A stretch of 64,000 nucleotides of DNA, taken from positions 1 through 64,000 of the forward strand of contig NZ_LGCM01000037.1 in the NCBI RefSeq assembly GCF_001306035.1, in the 5' to 3' direction. Shown here one piece after another: positions 36,319 to 44,821 of this stretch (positions are counted from its first letter, which is position 1; each line of letters begins with the position of its first letter). The DNA comes from Levilinea saccharolytica. GTDB lineage: Bacteria > Chloroflexota > Anaerolineae > Anaerolineales > Anaerolineaceae. The notes beneath the pieces were generated by a model, which ran no database searches, was not told where the DNA came from, and worked only from the letters and a program-made list of their open reading frames with translations. A program made the translations under genes and the position numbers.

Positions 36319-37185
36319 ATGCACGCCAGACGCGCGTTGATGTATATGCCCGGGCACGACCGGCGCAAGATTGAGAAGGCCATTACCCTGCAGGTGGACA
36401 CCATTTGCATGGATATTGAAGACGGCGTGGCGGCCAACCGCAAGGCCGACGCCCGACAGGGGATCGCCGCGGCCCTGGCGGAATTGGATTTTGGGCGCAG
36501 CGAAAAGCTGGTGCGCATCAATCCGGTGCAGTCTGGGTTGGCCGAGGCCGACCTGGAGGTGGTTTTACCCCGCCGCCCCGACGGCATCGTCGTTCCCAAA
36601 ATCCAATCGGCGGCGGATGTGCACTGGGTGGAGGCGCGCCTGGAGCAGGCGGAACGCCAACACGGCTGGGAGGCCGGGTCGCTGCTCCTGATCGTGTTGA
36701 TCGAAACGCCCCTGGCGGTCATCCGCCTGAACGAGATCTGCCAATCCTCCGAACGCCTGCAGGCTCTGATTTTTGGGGCTGACGACCTGGCGGCCTGGAT
36801 GCAGGCCACGCGCACCCCGGCGGCCTGGGAGGTGTTTTACGCGCGCGGTGCGGTGGCGCTGCACGCGGCGGCCTACGGCCTGCAGAGCATTGATATGGTC
36901 AAGATTGATTTCAACGATACCGAGGGGCTGCGTCAGGAGGCCCGCATGGGCGCGGAGATGGGCTACACCGGCAAGCAGATTATCCACCCCAACCAGTGGC
37001 CGCTGACGGCGGAGGCCTTTACCCCCAGCCCGGCGCAAATTGAAGAGGCCCAGCGTCTGTTGGATTCGTTTGACCAGGAGAGCAGCCAGGGCCGCGGGGC
37101 CTACGCCGTGGACGGGCGCATGGTGGACATGCCGTTGATCCGCGCGGCCCGCAACGTGATCGATCGGGCTAACGCGGCGCGCTGA
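36319..37185 (+). CDS. CitE-like HpcH/HpaI aldolase/lyase family protein
   Basis: The 288-residue TIM-barrel protein has the CitE-type signature MYMPGHDRRKIEKAI, the Mg-binding acidic region DTICMDIEDGV, catalytic Arg in KLVRINPV, a second metal-ligand Glu/Asp (LIVLIETPLAVIRL, FGADDLAAW) and GKQIIHPNQ near the C-terminus. Family members cleave or join acyl-CoA substrates such as citramalyl-CoA or malyl-CoA. No citrate lyase subunits are adjacent, so the substrate is open. GAAGGAG precedes the ATG. Confidence 0.85.
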   Translation: MHARRALMYMPGHDRRKIEKAITLQVDTICMDIEDGVAANRKADARQGIAAALAELDFGRSEKLVRINPVQSGLAEADLEVVLPRRPDGIVVPKIQSAADVHWVEARLEQAERQHGWEAGSLLLIVLIETPLAVIRLNEICQSSERLQALIFGADDLAAWMQATRTPAAWEVFYARGAVALHAAAYGLQSIDMVKIDFNDTEGLRQEARMGAEMGYTGKQIIHPNQWPLTAEAFTPSPAQIEEAQRLLDSFDQESSQGRGAYAVDGRMVDMPLIRAARNVIDRANAAR

Positions 37186-37202
37186 GGCGCTCAGGTGGTC
37201 CG

Positions 37203-38327
37203 CTAGGGTACGGACGGCGGGGGGTTGGTGGGCCAGGGCGTCAGCGTGGCGCCGTCTTCCAGGGGGGCGGGCAGCAGGATGGGCGTCAGGCTGGGGGTCA
37301 GGGTGGCCCCCGGCTGCAAGCTGGCGGTGGGCGCGGCGGTGGCAAGTCCCGGCGCACCCGGCGGCGGCGTCAGGCTTTGCTCCCACAGAGCTGGCGTGGG
37401 GCTGGGAGCACCGCTGCGCTGCTGCCACCACAGGGCGCCCAGGATGGCCACGGCGATGAGGGCCGAGACCAATACCAGCACCATGCAGCCCAGCACCAGC
37501 GGTTTAAAGCTGAGCTTGCGCGGCGGCGGCGGGGGAACCTCGGCCACGACCAGGGTGATGTTGTCGTGCCCGCCGCGGGCGTTGGCCAGCTGCACCAGGG
37601 CGTCGGCCGCGCTTTGCAGGGGCTGCCGCCGTAAAATATCTTCAATTTCTTCGCGTTCCACCAGGTCCGTCAGGCCGTCGCTGCACAGCAGCAGGCGGTC
37701 TTTGGGCTGAAGGAGCAGGCCCTGGTTGGCCAGCGCGTTCTTGTCATTTTCGCTGCCGTTCAGGCGCAGGCGGTGATCCAGCCGCGGCGGGTTGGGCGAA
37801 CCCAGGTAGCGGCGGATGACGTGCGAATTGGGGTGCCCTTTGACCTGATCGGGACGGATAAAGCCGCCTTCCAGAGCTTCCTGAATCCAGGTGTGGTCGG
37901 TGCTGAGCTGACGCAGCACCCCACCGCGCAGCAGGTAAATGCGCGAATCGCCTACGGTGCCGGTGTATAGGCGTTTGCCCTGCACCCATGCCAGGGCGCA
38001 GGTGGCCCCCATGCCGTGATAGGTGGGGCTGCTTTCGGCCAGCTCGCGGATACGCTCGCTGCTTTCCACAATGGCTTCATCCAAAATCTTCAAAGGATCT
38101 GTGCCGTCGCTGTCGGCGACCACTTCACTGATGATCTCCACCGCCAGCTCCGCGGCCACTTCGCCGGCCTGGTGTCCGCCAATGCCGTCGCACAGCACCG
38201 CCAGAAGCACCGGTTCATCGCCGGCCTGAAAAGCCGAAACGGCGTAACGGTCTTCATTGATTTTGCCGGTCATCCCCGGATGGGTGGCGGCGGCGGTGGT
38301 CAGATGGGCGTGCTCGGTGCGAATCAT
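37203..38327 (-). CDS. PP2C-family serine/threonine phosphatase with membrane anchor
   Basis: The 374-residue product has a full PP2C domain: KINEDRYAV near residue 22, AVLCDGIGGHQAGE near 45, GTVGDSRIYLL near 119, and LLLCSDGLTDLVE near 205, then NARGGHDNITLVV. After residue 270 there is one membrane helix and a Pro/Thr-rich tail. It removes phosphate from Ser/Thr proteins, with metal ions. Its ATG overlaps the stop of the upstream FHA gene (ATGA), so the two are translationally coupled. The partner kinase is not in the window. Confidence 0.9.
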   Translation of the reverse strand: MIRTEHAHLTTAAATHPGMTGKINEDRYAVSAFQAGDEPVLLAVLCDGIGGHQAGEVAAELAVEIISEVVADSDGTDPLKILDEAIVESSERIRELAESSPTYHGMGATCALAWVQGKRLYTGTVGDSRIYLLRGGVLRQLSTDHTWIQEALEGGFIRPDQVKGHPNSHVIRRYLGSPNPPRLDHRLRLNGSENDKNALANQGLLLQPKDRLLLCSDGLTDLVEREEIEDILRRQPLQSAADALVQLANARGGHDNITLVVAEVPPPPPRKLSFKPLVLGCMVLVLVSALIAVAILGALWWQQRSGAPSPTPALWEQSLTPPPGAPGLATAAPTASLQPGATLTPSLTPILLPAPLEDGATLTPWPTNPPPSVP

Positions 38328-40240
38328 TCGAGGTTGTCCTGGTAAGGTTGGGTTTGAATCGTGCGGGCGCGCCCCGGGCGGCTGAGCTGGAAGCGGAAAG
38401 ACACCCGTCCAAAATGGATCAAATCACCGTGTTCCAGACGGGCGCCCAGGGAGGAAACCGGAGCATAATTCAGCCAGGTGCCGGCCACCGAGCCGGCGTC
38501 TGCCAGGCGGTAACCTTCGCTGGTGGTGACCAGGCGCGCATGCAGGGGGCTGACGCTGGGCGAATCGATCACCTGAATGGCCTGGGCAGGATCGGAGCCA
38601 AAGGTGATTTCAGGCTGAGTGAGGGGGATGATGCTGCCGCTCAGGGGGCTGCCGTCTTCGCCCAGGCGCTGCAAATAGGCTTTGGCCGGGGTGGGGATGA
38701 GCGTGCGCGGCAGGGAGGGCGAAGCGACGGAGGTGTAGGCCGAAGGAGCTTCCTGGGGGATGCGCACCACCTGGGTGAGCGGGTCGCGGGTGGGCTGGCG
38801 CTTTTGGGGCAGGCGCGGCAGGGCGCGCAGAATGCGGCGCGCGCTGAGCGCAAACACCACCCCCAGCACCAGTACAGCCGCGCCGACCGCCAGGCCGGTT
38901 TGCAGCCCGCGGTCGGTCATCAGGCGCAGCATCAGGCCGCTGGGCTTGGCCGGCACGACCACTTCCACGGGGATGTTGATGCTGGCGCGGCGCAGGCCAA
39001 TTTCGTCCTCCACCTCCACCTTGAGCTGGTGGGTGCCGCTTTCGGTGTAGGCGGTCAGCGGCCAGCGGAAAACATCAAAGGGGGGTTGGGTATTTTCGGC
39101 GGCCACCGCCCCATCCACGTACAAACGCGAAAGGCGCAGCTCGCGCGGGCGTCCGTCGGGGAATTCCACCAAAATGCGCACTTCCACGCTGGGCGGCCCC
39201 AAGATGGGGGCTTCGGTGCGCGATACCTGTACCCACTGCTGTTCAAGGCGCACGGGCGGGGCCAGGAACATGGGGTTGGGGGGTTGAATTTGCAGATCAA
39301 AGGGGGTTTCGGGGCTGAGAGCCTGCAGCTGCTCTTGTTGAATCTCAATTTGCAGGCTGGCTGTGCCGCTTTGCTGTAAGGCCGAGCGGTAGCGCCCCTG
39401 ATACAGATAGCGCTGCGACCACAGATAGGTTTCCAGGTTGGGCAGCGGTTCGGAGCCGGTGAAGATGAAAAACTCCCCGCCGGTGCGCCCGGCCATTTCC
39501 AACAGCACGTCTGCCGCGGGCGTGCCGGCGGCGTTCGGCGGGGCCACCATCCACACGTAAATGCGCACGCCCATTTGGGCTGCGCGGTTGGTGAGGTTGG
39601 GCAGGGCCTGCTGGAGGGCAGCGTTGGGCGGCGTGGTGACGTAGAGGATGGCCCGTTTCATGTTGGGCGTGGGGTTGGGGTCCGAGGCCAGGTCTAAGGC
39701 CTGGGTCAGGCTGACCAGGGCGGCCTGGGCGTTGAGCAGATCGGGGTTGTAGGCCCCCAGAGCCTCGGCAAAGGCAGCGGGGTCTTTCTCGCGGATGACC
39801 TGCAGGCCGGTATTGGTGGCCAGGCTGTAATCGTTGGGGGCTTCGCTGCCCAGGTTAGTGACCCACACCTGTAAGGCGCCCTGAATCTGCACATAATGGC
39901 TCACCCCGGCCACCTGGGTGGCCATCAGCGGGGCGGGATTGATAGCCACGATGAACTGCAGGCCTGGCTCCAGACGGTCGAGGGCGGTCAGGGGCTGGGA
40001 CTGCCCATTTTCCAGCACGCGCAGTTGGTTGGGCTGCAGATCGGGTAAAAACTGACCTGAAGCGGTGTAGGCCTCGAAAGTGAATTCGATCTCCGGAAAA
40101 GCCTGCGTGTTGGGCGGCAGCAAAATAATCCGGCCCGCTTGCTGTGCGCTGGCGGGCTGCGGGTGGGTCAAGATCACGCTTAGCGCCAGCAGCGCCAGGC
40201 CGATCGTATGAAAGATACGCCGGTGGGTTTCTGGCTTCAT
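38324..40240 (-). CDS. Membrane protein with VWA-like extracytoplasmic domain and C-terminal FHA domain
   Basis: The 638-residue protein has a signal-anchor (residues 1-33, ending HPQPASAQQ). Residues about 35-270 read like a von Willebrand A domain (LRVLENGQSQPL, LVSLTQALDLA, ILYVTTPPN), then a beta-rich region, a membrane helix near residue 460 (GLAVGAAVLVLGVVFALSA) and a cytoplasmic FHA domain (SPSVSPLHARLVTTSEGYRL, GTWLNYAPV). FHA binds phosphothreonine. The ATG at 40240 is seven bases after TAAAAT, a likely leaderless start. Together with the PP2C gene it forms a phospho-signalling pair. Confidence 0.82.
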   Translation of the reverse strand: MKPETHRRIFHTIGLALLALSVILTHPQPASAQQAGRIILLPPNTQAFPEIEFTFEAYTASGQFLPDLQPNQLRVLENGQSQPLTALDRLEPGLQFIVAINPAPLMATQVAGVSHYVQIQGALQVWVTNLGSEAPNDYSLATNTGLQVIREKDPAAFAEALGAYNPDLLNAQAALVSLTQALDLASDPNPTPNMKRAILYVTTPPNAALQQALPNLTNRAAQMGVRIYVWMVAPPNAAGTPAADVLLEMAGRTGGEFFIFTGSEPLPNLETYLWSQRYLYQGRYRSALQQSGTASLQIEIQQEQLQALSPETPFDLQIQPPNPMFLAPPVRLEQQWVQVSRTEAPILGPPSVEVRILVEFPDGRPRELRLSRLYVDGAVAAENTQPPFDVFRWPLTAYTESGTHQLKVEVEDEIGLRRASINIPVEVVVPAKPSGLMLRLMTDRGLQTGLAVGAAVLVLGVVFALSARRILRALPRLPQKRQPTRDPLTQVVRIPQEAPSAYTSVASPSLPRTLIPTPAKAYLQRLGEDGSPLSGSIIPLTQPEITFGSDPAQAIQVIDSPSVSPLHARLVTTSEGYRLADAGSVAGTWLNYAPVSSLGARLEHGDLIHFGRVSFRFQLSRPGRARTIQTQPYQDNLE

Positions 40241-40343
40241 GCAGTCTATTTTACCGACTTTTTGAGGTTTGTGCATCCTTTTTCGGTCGGGCAGCGTATA
40301 GCGATTACTCCCCTGGGCGGATGTCCTGCGTGGGGGGATGATG

Positions 40344-40349
40344 TATAAT
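40344..40349 (+). promoter_or_regulatory. -10 element for the NfeD/slipin pair
   Basis: TATAAT at 40344-40349 overlaps an in-frame ATG at 40348, so that ATG cannot be the start; the real start is 40408. Confidence 0.5.
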
Positions 40350-40407
40350 GATCATGGAAAGGTTTTTGCTCAAATTTGCTGCTTCCGGGTGGAAAGGCTC
40401 GGGAAAA

Positions 40408-41016
40408 ATGAATCTCCTTTTAGATCCCAATGTCGCGTATTTGCTGCTGGTGGCTGGCTCTGTCCTGGTACTGTTGGCGCTGCTTTCGCCGGGCACGGGC
40501 ATTTTGGAGGCGGCCGCTCTGGTCATTTTGGTGCTGGCGGGCTACAGCCTGGCCAGTCTGCCGATCAATATCTGGGCGCTGCTGCTCCTGGTGGGGGCGC
40601 TTTACCCCTTCTGGCTGGCGGTGCGGCGCAAAAAACAGGTTCCCTATCTGCTGCTGGCCATTGCAGCCCTGGTGGTGGGCTCGGTATTCATGTTCCGCGG
40701 GGCTGACGGTAGCCTTTCGGCGGTCCATCCGGCTTTGGCCGGCGTGGTTTCAGTGTTGGTGGTGCTGCTGCTGTGGCTGGTGGCGCGGCGCGGTCTGGAG
40801 GCTGTGGGTATTCAGCCGGCGCATTCCCTGGATCCGTTGATCGGCATGGAAGGCGAGGTGCGCGCCAGCTTTAAGGGAGATGGAGCGGTTTACGTACGCG
40901 GTGAAGAATGGACTGCGCGCTGCCCGGTGATGGTAAAGAGTGGGACGCGGGTGCGTGTGGTGGGTCGTGAGGGTTTGGTCTTGTTGGTGACGCCCGTCGA
41001 GGCAGACCCGAATTAA
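40408..41016 (+). CDS. NfeD-like protein (short form)
   Basis: The 202-residue short NfeD has four membrane helices (starting MNLLLDPNVAYLLLVAGSV, typical of NfeD) and a C-terminal OB-fold domain (IGMEGEVRASFKGDGAVYV, VRVVGREGLVLLV). It has no protease domain, unlike the long form at 8.9-10.2 kb. NfeD genes typically neighbour stomatin-like genes, as here. Confidence 0.85.
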   Translation: MNLLLDPNVAYLLLVAGSVLVLLALLSPGTGILEAAALVILVLAGYSLASLPINIWALLLLVGALYPFWLAVRRKKQVPYLLLAIAALVVGSVFMFRGADGSLSAVHPALAGVVSVLVVLLLWLVARRGLEAVGIQPAHSLDPLIGMEGEVRASFKGDGAVYVRGEEWTARCPVMVKSGTRVRVVGREGLVLLVTPVEADPN

Positions 41017-41073
41017 TCCGGTGGGCGCCCTGCGGCGCTCTGCCGGTGCACATACTCAGCAAGGAGGAGACAA

Positions 41074-41952
41074 ATGCAAGAAGGTGCGATGTCCGTATTA
41101 TGCCTGATTGGCGTGGTCGCTCTGGTATTTGTGGTGTTTTTGTCCACAGCGCTGCGCATTGTTCCCGAATATCAGCGTCTGGTCGTGTTCCGCTTGGGGC
41201 GCTGTATCGGCAGCCGTGGGCCGGGCTTGATCATCCTGATCCCCTTTATTGATCGGGCGGTCAAAGTGGACCTGCGCGAGCAAGTGCGTGAAATTCCGGC
41301 GCAGACCTCCATCACGGCCGATAACGCCCCCATCTCGATTGACTTCCTGTGGTACTACAAGGTCTTTGACCCCATGAACACCGTGCTGCAAGTGGGCAAC
41401 TTTGAACTGGCAGCCCAGGGTATTGCCACCACCACGCTGCGCGCGGTCATCGGCGGTATCATGCTGGATGGTGTGCTTTCGGAACGTGAGAAAATCAATC
41501 TGGCCCTGCGCACCCGTTTGGATGAAGTTACCGAACGTTGGGGTGTGAAAGTGACCAATGTCGAAATTCGTGAGATCATCCCTCCGCGCGACGTGCAGGA
41601 CGCGATGAACCGCCAGCTTTCGGCGGAACGTAACCGCCGCGCCGTGGTGACCGAATCCACCGGTACACGCGAAGCGGCCGTCAACGTGGCGGAAGGTCAG
41701 CGCCAGGCGGCCATTTTGCAGGCTGAAGGTGAAAAGCAGGCCCAGCTGCTGCGCGCTGAGGGTTACTCGGCGGCTCTGGAGCGCATCTTCTCGGTGGCGG
41801 GCAAGATTGACCACCAGACGATCACCCTGCAGTACTTTGAGACCTTGAAGACCATGTCGGCCAACCCGGCTACCAAGTTCGTTTTCCCGTTGGAATTCAC
41901 CTCCATGCTGACGGATTTCATCCGCGTTCGTGAGGAAAAGAAATCAGCCTAG
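41074..41952 (+). CDS. Slipin/stomatin-like SPFH (Band 7) membrane protein
   Basis: The 292-residue product has one N-terminal membrane helix, then a Band 7 domain (RIVPEYQRLVVFRLGRCIG, GPGLIILIPFIDRAVKVDLR, VREIPAQTSITADNAPISID) and the coiled-coil region with ERNRRAVVTESTG and AEGEKQAQLLRAEG. Such proteins form large oligomeric rings at the membrane and work with NfeD proteases. AAGGAGGAG precedes the ATG. A strong terminator follows. Confidence 0.92.
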   Translation: MQEGAMSVLCLIGVVALVFVVFLSTALRIVPEYQRLVVFRLGRCIGSRGPGLIILIPFIDRAVKVDLREQVREIPAQTSITADNAPISIDFLWYYKVFDPMNTVLQVGNFELAAQGIATTTLRAVIGGIMLDGVLSEREKINLALRTRLDEVTERWGVKVTNVEIREIIPPRDVQDAMNRQLSAERNRRAVVTESTGTREAAVNVAEGQRQAAILQAEGEKQAQLLRAEGYSAALERIFSVAGKIDHQTITLQYFETLKTMSANPATKFVFPLEFTSMLTDFIRVREEKKSA

Positions 41953-41988
41953 CGGATAACAGCAAGATGATGGCAAAATGAAACCATT

Positions 41989-42022
41989 CCGGTGCAGACA
42001 GATTTGTCTGCACCGGATTTTT
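41989..42022 (+). terminator. Terminator after the slipin gene
   Basis: CCGGTGCAGACA (41989-42000) and TGTCTGCACCGG (42005-42016) are perfect 12-base inverted repeats, followed by ATTTTT. Confidence 0.92.
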
Positions 42023-42060
42023 AAGCCGCAGGCGGACAAAAAGCGTTTAGAATGGAAAAT

Positions 42061-42540
42061 ATGACACCCGAACCCGCTTTATTCACTATCCAACCTGCCG
42101 GCCTTTTGGATCTGAACGATCTGCGCCGCCTGGAATCGCTGTGCTTTGAGGCGGACGCCTGGCCAGTTTTGGACCTGATGGGGGTGCTGACTTTGCCGGG
42201 GATCGTGCGGTTGAAGGCCGTCATCGCCGGACGAATGGTCGGTTTTGCGGCCGGGGATAAGCGCGACCCGCTGGGAATCGGCTGGATCACCACGCTGGGC
42301 GTGGACCCGGCGTACCGCCGCCAGGGGGTGGGGCGGGGATTATTGGAGGCCTGTGAAGAACAGGTGGGGCTGCCGAGGGTACGCCTGACCCTGCGGCGCA
42401 GCAACCTGGAGGCGTACCGCCTGTACCAGGCGGCTGGATACAGCCGTTATGAGGTGTGGCCGCAGTATTATTCTGGGGGGGAAGACGGGATTGTGATGCA
42501 AAAGGTGCTGGGAGAAGCGAAAAATTCTCAAATTGGGTGA
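42061..42540 (+). CDS. GNAT-family N-acetyltransferase (RimI-like)
   Basis: The 159-residue product has the acetyl-CoA loop motif RRQGVGRGLLEACEEQ near residue 85 and the C-terminal RimI-like pattern NLEAYRLYQAAGYSRY. The substrate is unknown. ATG 42061 lies seven bases after TAGAAT (42048-42053) and no Shine-Dalgarno is seen, so the message may be leaderless; an ATG at 42052 overlaps that hexamer. Confidence 0.82.
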   Translation: MTPEPALFTIQPAGLLDLNDLRRLESLCFEADAWPVLDLMGVLTLPGIVRLKAVIAGRMVGFAAGDKRDPLGIGWITTLGVDPAYRRQGVGRGLLEACEEQVGLPRVRLTLRRSNLEAYRLYQAAGYSRYEVWPQYYSGGEDGIVMQKVLGEAKNSQIG

Positions 42541-42569
42541 TTGACAAACTAGAATATCTGTTCTATAAT
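42541..42569 (+). promoter_or_regulatory. Perfect sigma-70 type promoter
   Basis: TTGACA (42541-42546), 17-base spacer and TATAAT (42564-42569), the ideal form. A LexA-like box fills the spacer and another lies just downstream. Confidence 0.85.
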
Positions 42570-42592
42570 GTGATCAATTAGAACAAATATTC
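42552..42592. promoter_or_regulatory. Two LexA-like boxes over the promoter
   Basis: GAATATCTGTTC (42552-42563, in the spacer) and GAACAAATATTC (42581-42592) both fit GAAY-N4-RTTC, the pattern seen upstream of lexA (GAACATCCGTTC). They would block the promoter and its start site. Each has one mismatched half-site, so binding strength is uncertain. Confidence 0.55.
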
Positions 42593-42622
42593 AGTTTTAC
42601 CCTGCCTGAAAGGAGAATTGTC

Positions 42623-43375
42623 ATGAATCTCACCGGTACCCGCTCTGGTCGTTTTTCGCCCTCCCAGCTGTTTCGGAATGTGTCGGTCAACCCATCGGTC
42701 GTATTTGGGTTGATCATCCTCACAGCCCTGGGCGCGTTCGAGATGTTCAATTATTCCACCACCGATTACGCCCTGCGCGACCTGTTGGGCAATTTGAAGT
42801 TCGCCGGGATTCATTGGGCAACCATCCTGGCAGTGGCCTTCTGCGGCATTGACTTTGCCGGGATTGCGCGCCTGTTCACCCCCGAACAGGGCAACGAAGA
42901 ACCCAAAGAGGTCTGGTATTTGTTCGGCGCCTGGTTGTTGGCCGCCACGATGAACGCCATTCTGACCTGGTGGGGCGTTTCGATGGCGATTGCCACGCAC
43001 AATGTTCAGAGTGCGGCTGTCATGGACTCGAAGATCATCACCAACATTGTGCCCGCGTTCGTGGCCATCATGGTGTGGGTGATCCGCATCCTCATCATCG
43101 GCACGATTTCGGTCGCCGGAGACCGCCTGGTCTGGGGGGCGCAGCGCCGCGGAGTGAGCCGCCGCGCACCCGCCAGCCTGCCCGCCACCAGCCGCACGGT
43201 CTCGACGCCCTTGGGCACCAGCACCCCCATGCCGCGGCCCACCTTCTCCCGCGCAGTGGAAGCCGCCGCTTCAGCCCGACCTGAACCCACCTATCACAGC
43301 GTTTCGGCCAGCTCGCGGGCGGTTCCTCGACCCAGCGAAAACAACAGCGGGTCTTCAGCTCCCCGGCGGTTCTAA
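42623..43375 (+). CDS. Unknown membrane protein, candidate SOS-controlled gene
   Basis: The 250-residue product has about four membrane helices (VVFGLIILTALGAF, AGIHWATILAVAFCGI, WYLFGAWLLAATMNAILTWW and IVPAFVAIMVWVIRILIIG) and a basic, Ser/Pro/Arg-rich disordered tail from residue 170. I do not recognise a family. AAAGGAG precedes ATG 42623. A perfect promoter with two LexA-like boxes precedes it, so induction on DNA damage is plausible. The layout, a small membrane body with an unstructured cytoplasmic tail, could suit a damage-induced cell-division or DNA-transfer factor, but that is speculation. Confidence 0.6.
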   Translation: MNLTGTRSGRFSPSQLFRNVSVNPSVVFGLIILTALGAFEMFNYSTTDYALRDLLGNLKFAGIHWATILAVAFCGIDFAGIARLFTPEQGNEEPKEVWYLFGAWLLAATMNAILTWWGVSMAIATHNVQSAAVMDSKIITNIVPAFVAIMVWVIRILIIGTISVAGDRLVWGAQRRGVSRRAPASLPATSRTVSTPLGTSTPMPRPTFSRAVEAAASARPEPTYHSVSASSRAVPRPSENNSGSSAPRRF

Positions 43376-43409
43376 AGCGCTTCCGCAGCGCAGGGTAAAA
43401 TGATCAAAT

Positions 43410-43439
43410 AGCCTCCCCCGCGTTTGGGGGAGGCTTTGA
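43410..43439. terminator. Terminator between convergent genes
   Basis: AGCCTCCCCC (43410-43419) pairs with GGGGGAGGCT (43426-43435), followed by TTGATTTT, between the membrane protein gene and the convergent histidine kinase gene. Confidence 0.85.
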
Positions 43440-43441
43440 TT

Positions 43442-44821
43442 TTAAGCCGAGGGGTTGGGCGGGCCGCTGAGCGGCAGCCACACGCAGAAGGTGGTGCCCT
43501 GACCTTCGCGGGAACTCACCTCAATGCGCCCGCCGTGGCTGCGCGTGATCCAGTTGGCGATGGACAGCCCCAAACCAAAGCCCGTGCCGGAAGCGCGCGT
43601 GCGCGATTTTTCGGCGCGGTAGAAGCGCTCGAAAATGTGCGGCAGATCTGCGGCGGGGATTCCGGGACCGGTATCGGTGACCAGGATTTGGGCCATCTGA
43701 TCGGATTTGCGCAGCGAGAGGATAATTTCGCCCCCGTTGGGGGTGTATTGGATGGCGTTGCCGCCTAAATTCAACAGCACCTGCTTGATGCGGTCAAAAT
43801 CCGCCACAATCTCCACCTGATCAATTTCGGCAATGCGCAAGCTCACCCGATCCCCGGCGATGGTGCGCATTTGCTGGAAGACTTCCAACAGAATGGTGTC
43901 TAACGAGACAGGCATGAGGTTCAGCGGCAGCCGCCCGGATTCGGCCTGGGCCAGGATGAGCAGATCCCCGACCAGGCGGGTGAGGCGGTCCACTTCCGAT
44001 TCAATACCAGTTAATGATTCTTCGTCCAGCTCCTTCATGCGGCGCATGAGCCCGACATTGCCGCGGATAACGGTCAACGGTGTGCGCAGCTCGTGGGAGA
44101 CATCCGCCAGGAAGCGGCGCTGGCTGGTGAAGAGCTTTTCCAGGCGTTCCAGCACCTGATTGAAGGAGGTGATGAGGGCGCCAACTTCGTCATCGCCTAC
44201 ACCTGTCATGGGGATGCGGCGCTGTAAGTCGTCGGCGCGGGTGATTTGGGCCGCCACGCGCGTGACGGTGGCCAGGGGCGCCAGGGTTTGACCGATGACC
44301 AGCCAGGCCGAAAGTCCCGAAAAGACGAGTCCCAACGCCAGCACCAGCACCAGGATGAGCGATAGGGTGGAGAGGATCATATCCACCAGGGTGATGTTCT
44401 GGCTGATTTGCAGCACGCCCACCGGGCCGCGAATGGTTTTCAGGGGGATGGAGAGGACGCGCAGGCTTTTGCCGGATTGGCGGATGGTTTGATAGCGGGG
44501 CTCATCGGCCCAGCGCCCGGCGTTATCCAGCGGGTCGCGCTGGGTGGGGGGCTTGGCCAGGAGCAATTTGCGGTCGGTGCTCCACACCTGAAATTCGACC
44601 GTTTCCGTGGTGCGCAGATCCACCAAACCGCGCGGGTCGAAGGTGTTAGCGGTGTTCATCCGCAGGCGGGAGATGATGGCAGTCGAGTTTTGGACCAGGG
44701 TGCGGTCCACCTGGTCGAGCAGGATCACGTTCACCAGACCGTACACCAGGGCTGAAACCAGCAGCATGGTGCCCCCCAGCAGGCTGGTGTACAGCAGGGT
44801 CAGGCGTAAACGCAGCGACAT
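43442..44821 (-). CDS. Sensor histidine kinase
   Basis: The 459-residue membrane kinase has helix 1 (residues 8-35), an extracytoplasmic sensor region (36-145), helix 2 (about 147-176), HAMP (177-230), HisKA with His243 (FLADVSHELRTPLTVIRGN) and an HATPase with NIQ-type N-box (NLGGNAIQYTPNGG), DTGPGIPAADLPHIFERFYR and GFGLGLSIAN. Its ATG overlaps the stop of the upstream regulator gene by one base (TAATG), so the two are coupled. The stimulus is unknown. Confidence 0.93.
   Translation of the reverse strand: MSLRLRLTLLYTSLLGGTMLLVSALVYGLVNVILLDQVDRTLVQNSTAIISRLRMNTANTFDPRGLVDLRTTETVEFQVWSTDRKLLLAKPPTQRDPLDNAGRWADEPRYQTIRQSGKSLRVLSIPLKTIRGPVGVLQISQNITLVDMILSTLSLILVLVLALGLVFSGLSAWLVIGQTLAPLATVTRVAAQITRADDLQRRIPMTGVGDDEVGALITSFNQVLERLEKLFTSQRRFLADVSHELRTPLTVIRGNVGLMRRMKELDEESLTGIESEVDRLTRLVGDLLILAQAESGRLPLNLMPVSLDTILLEVFQQMRTIAGDRVSLRIAEIDQVEIVADFDRIKQVLLNLGGNAIQYTPNGGEIILSLRKSDQMAQILVTDTGPGIPAADLPHIFERFYRAEKSRTRASGTGFGLGLSIANWITRSHGGRIEVSSREGQGTTFCVWLPLSGPPNPSA

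Noticed and set aside
40348-40407. Longer N-terminus for the short NfeD gene
   Set aside because: The ATG at 40348 overlaps the -10 hexamer, so it would not be transcribed; the family start MNLLLDPN at 40408 fits.
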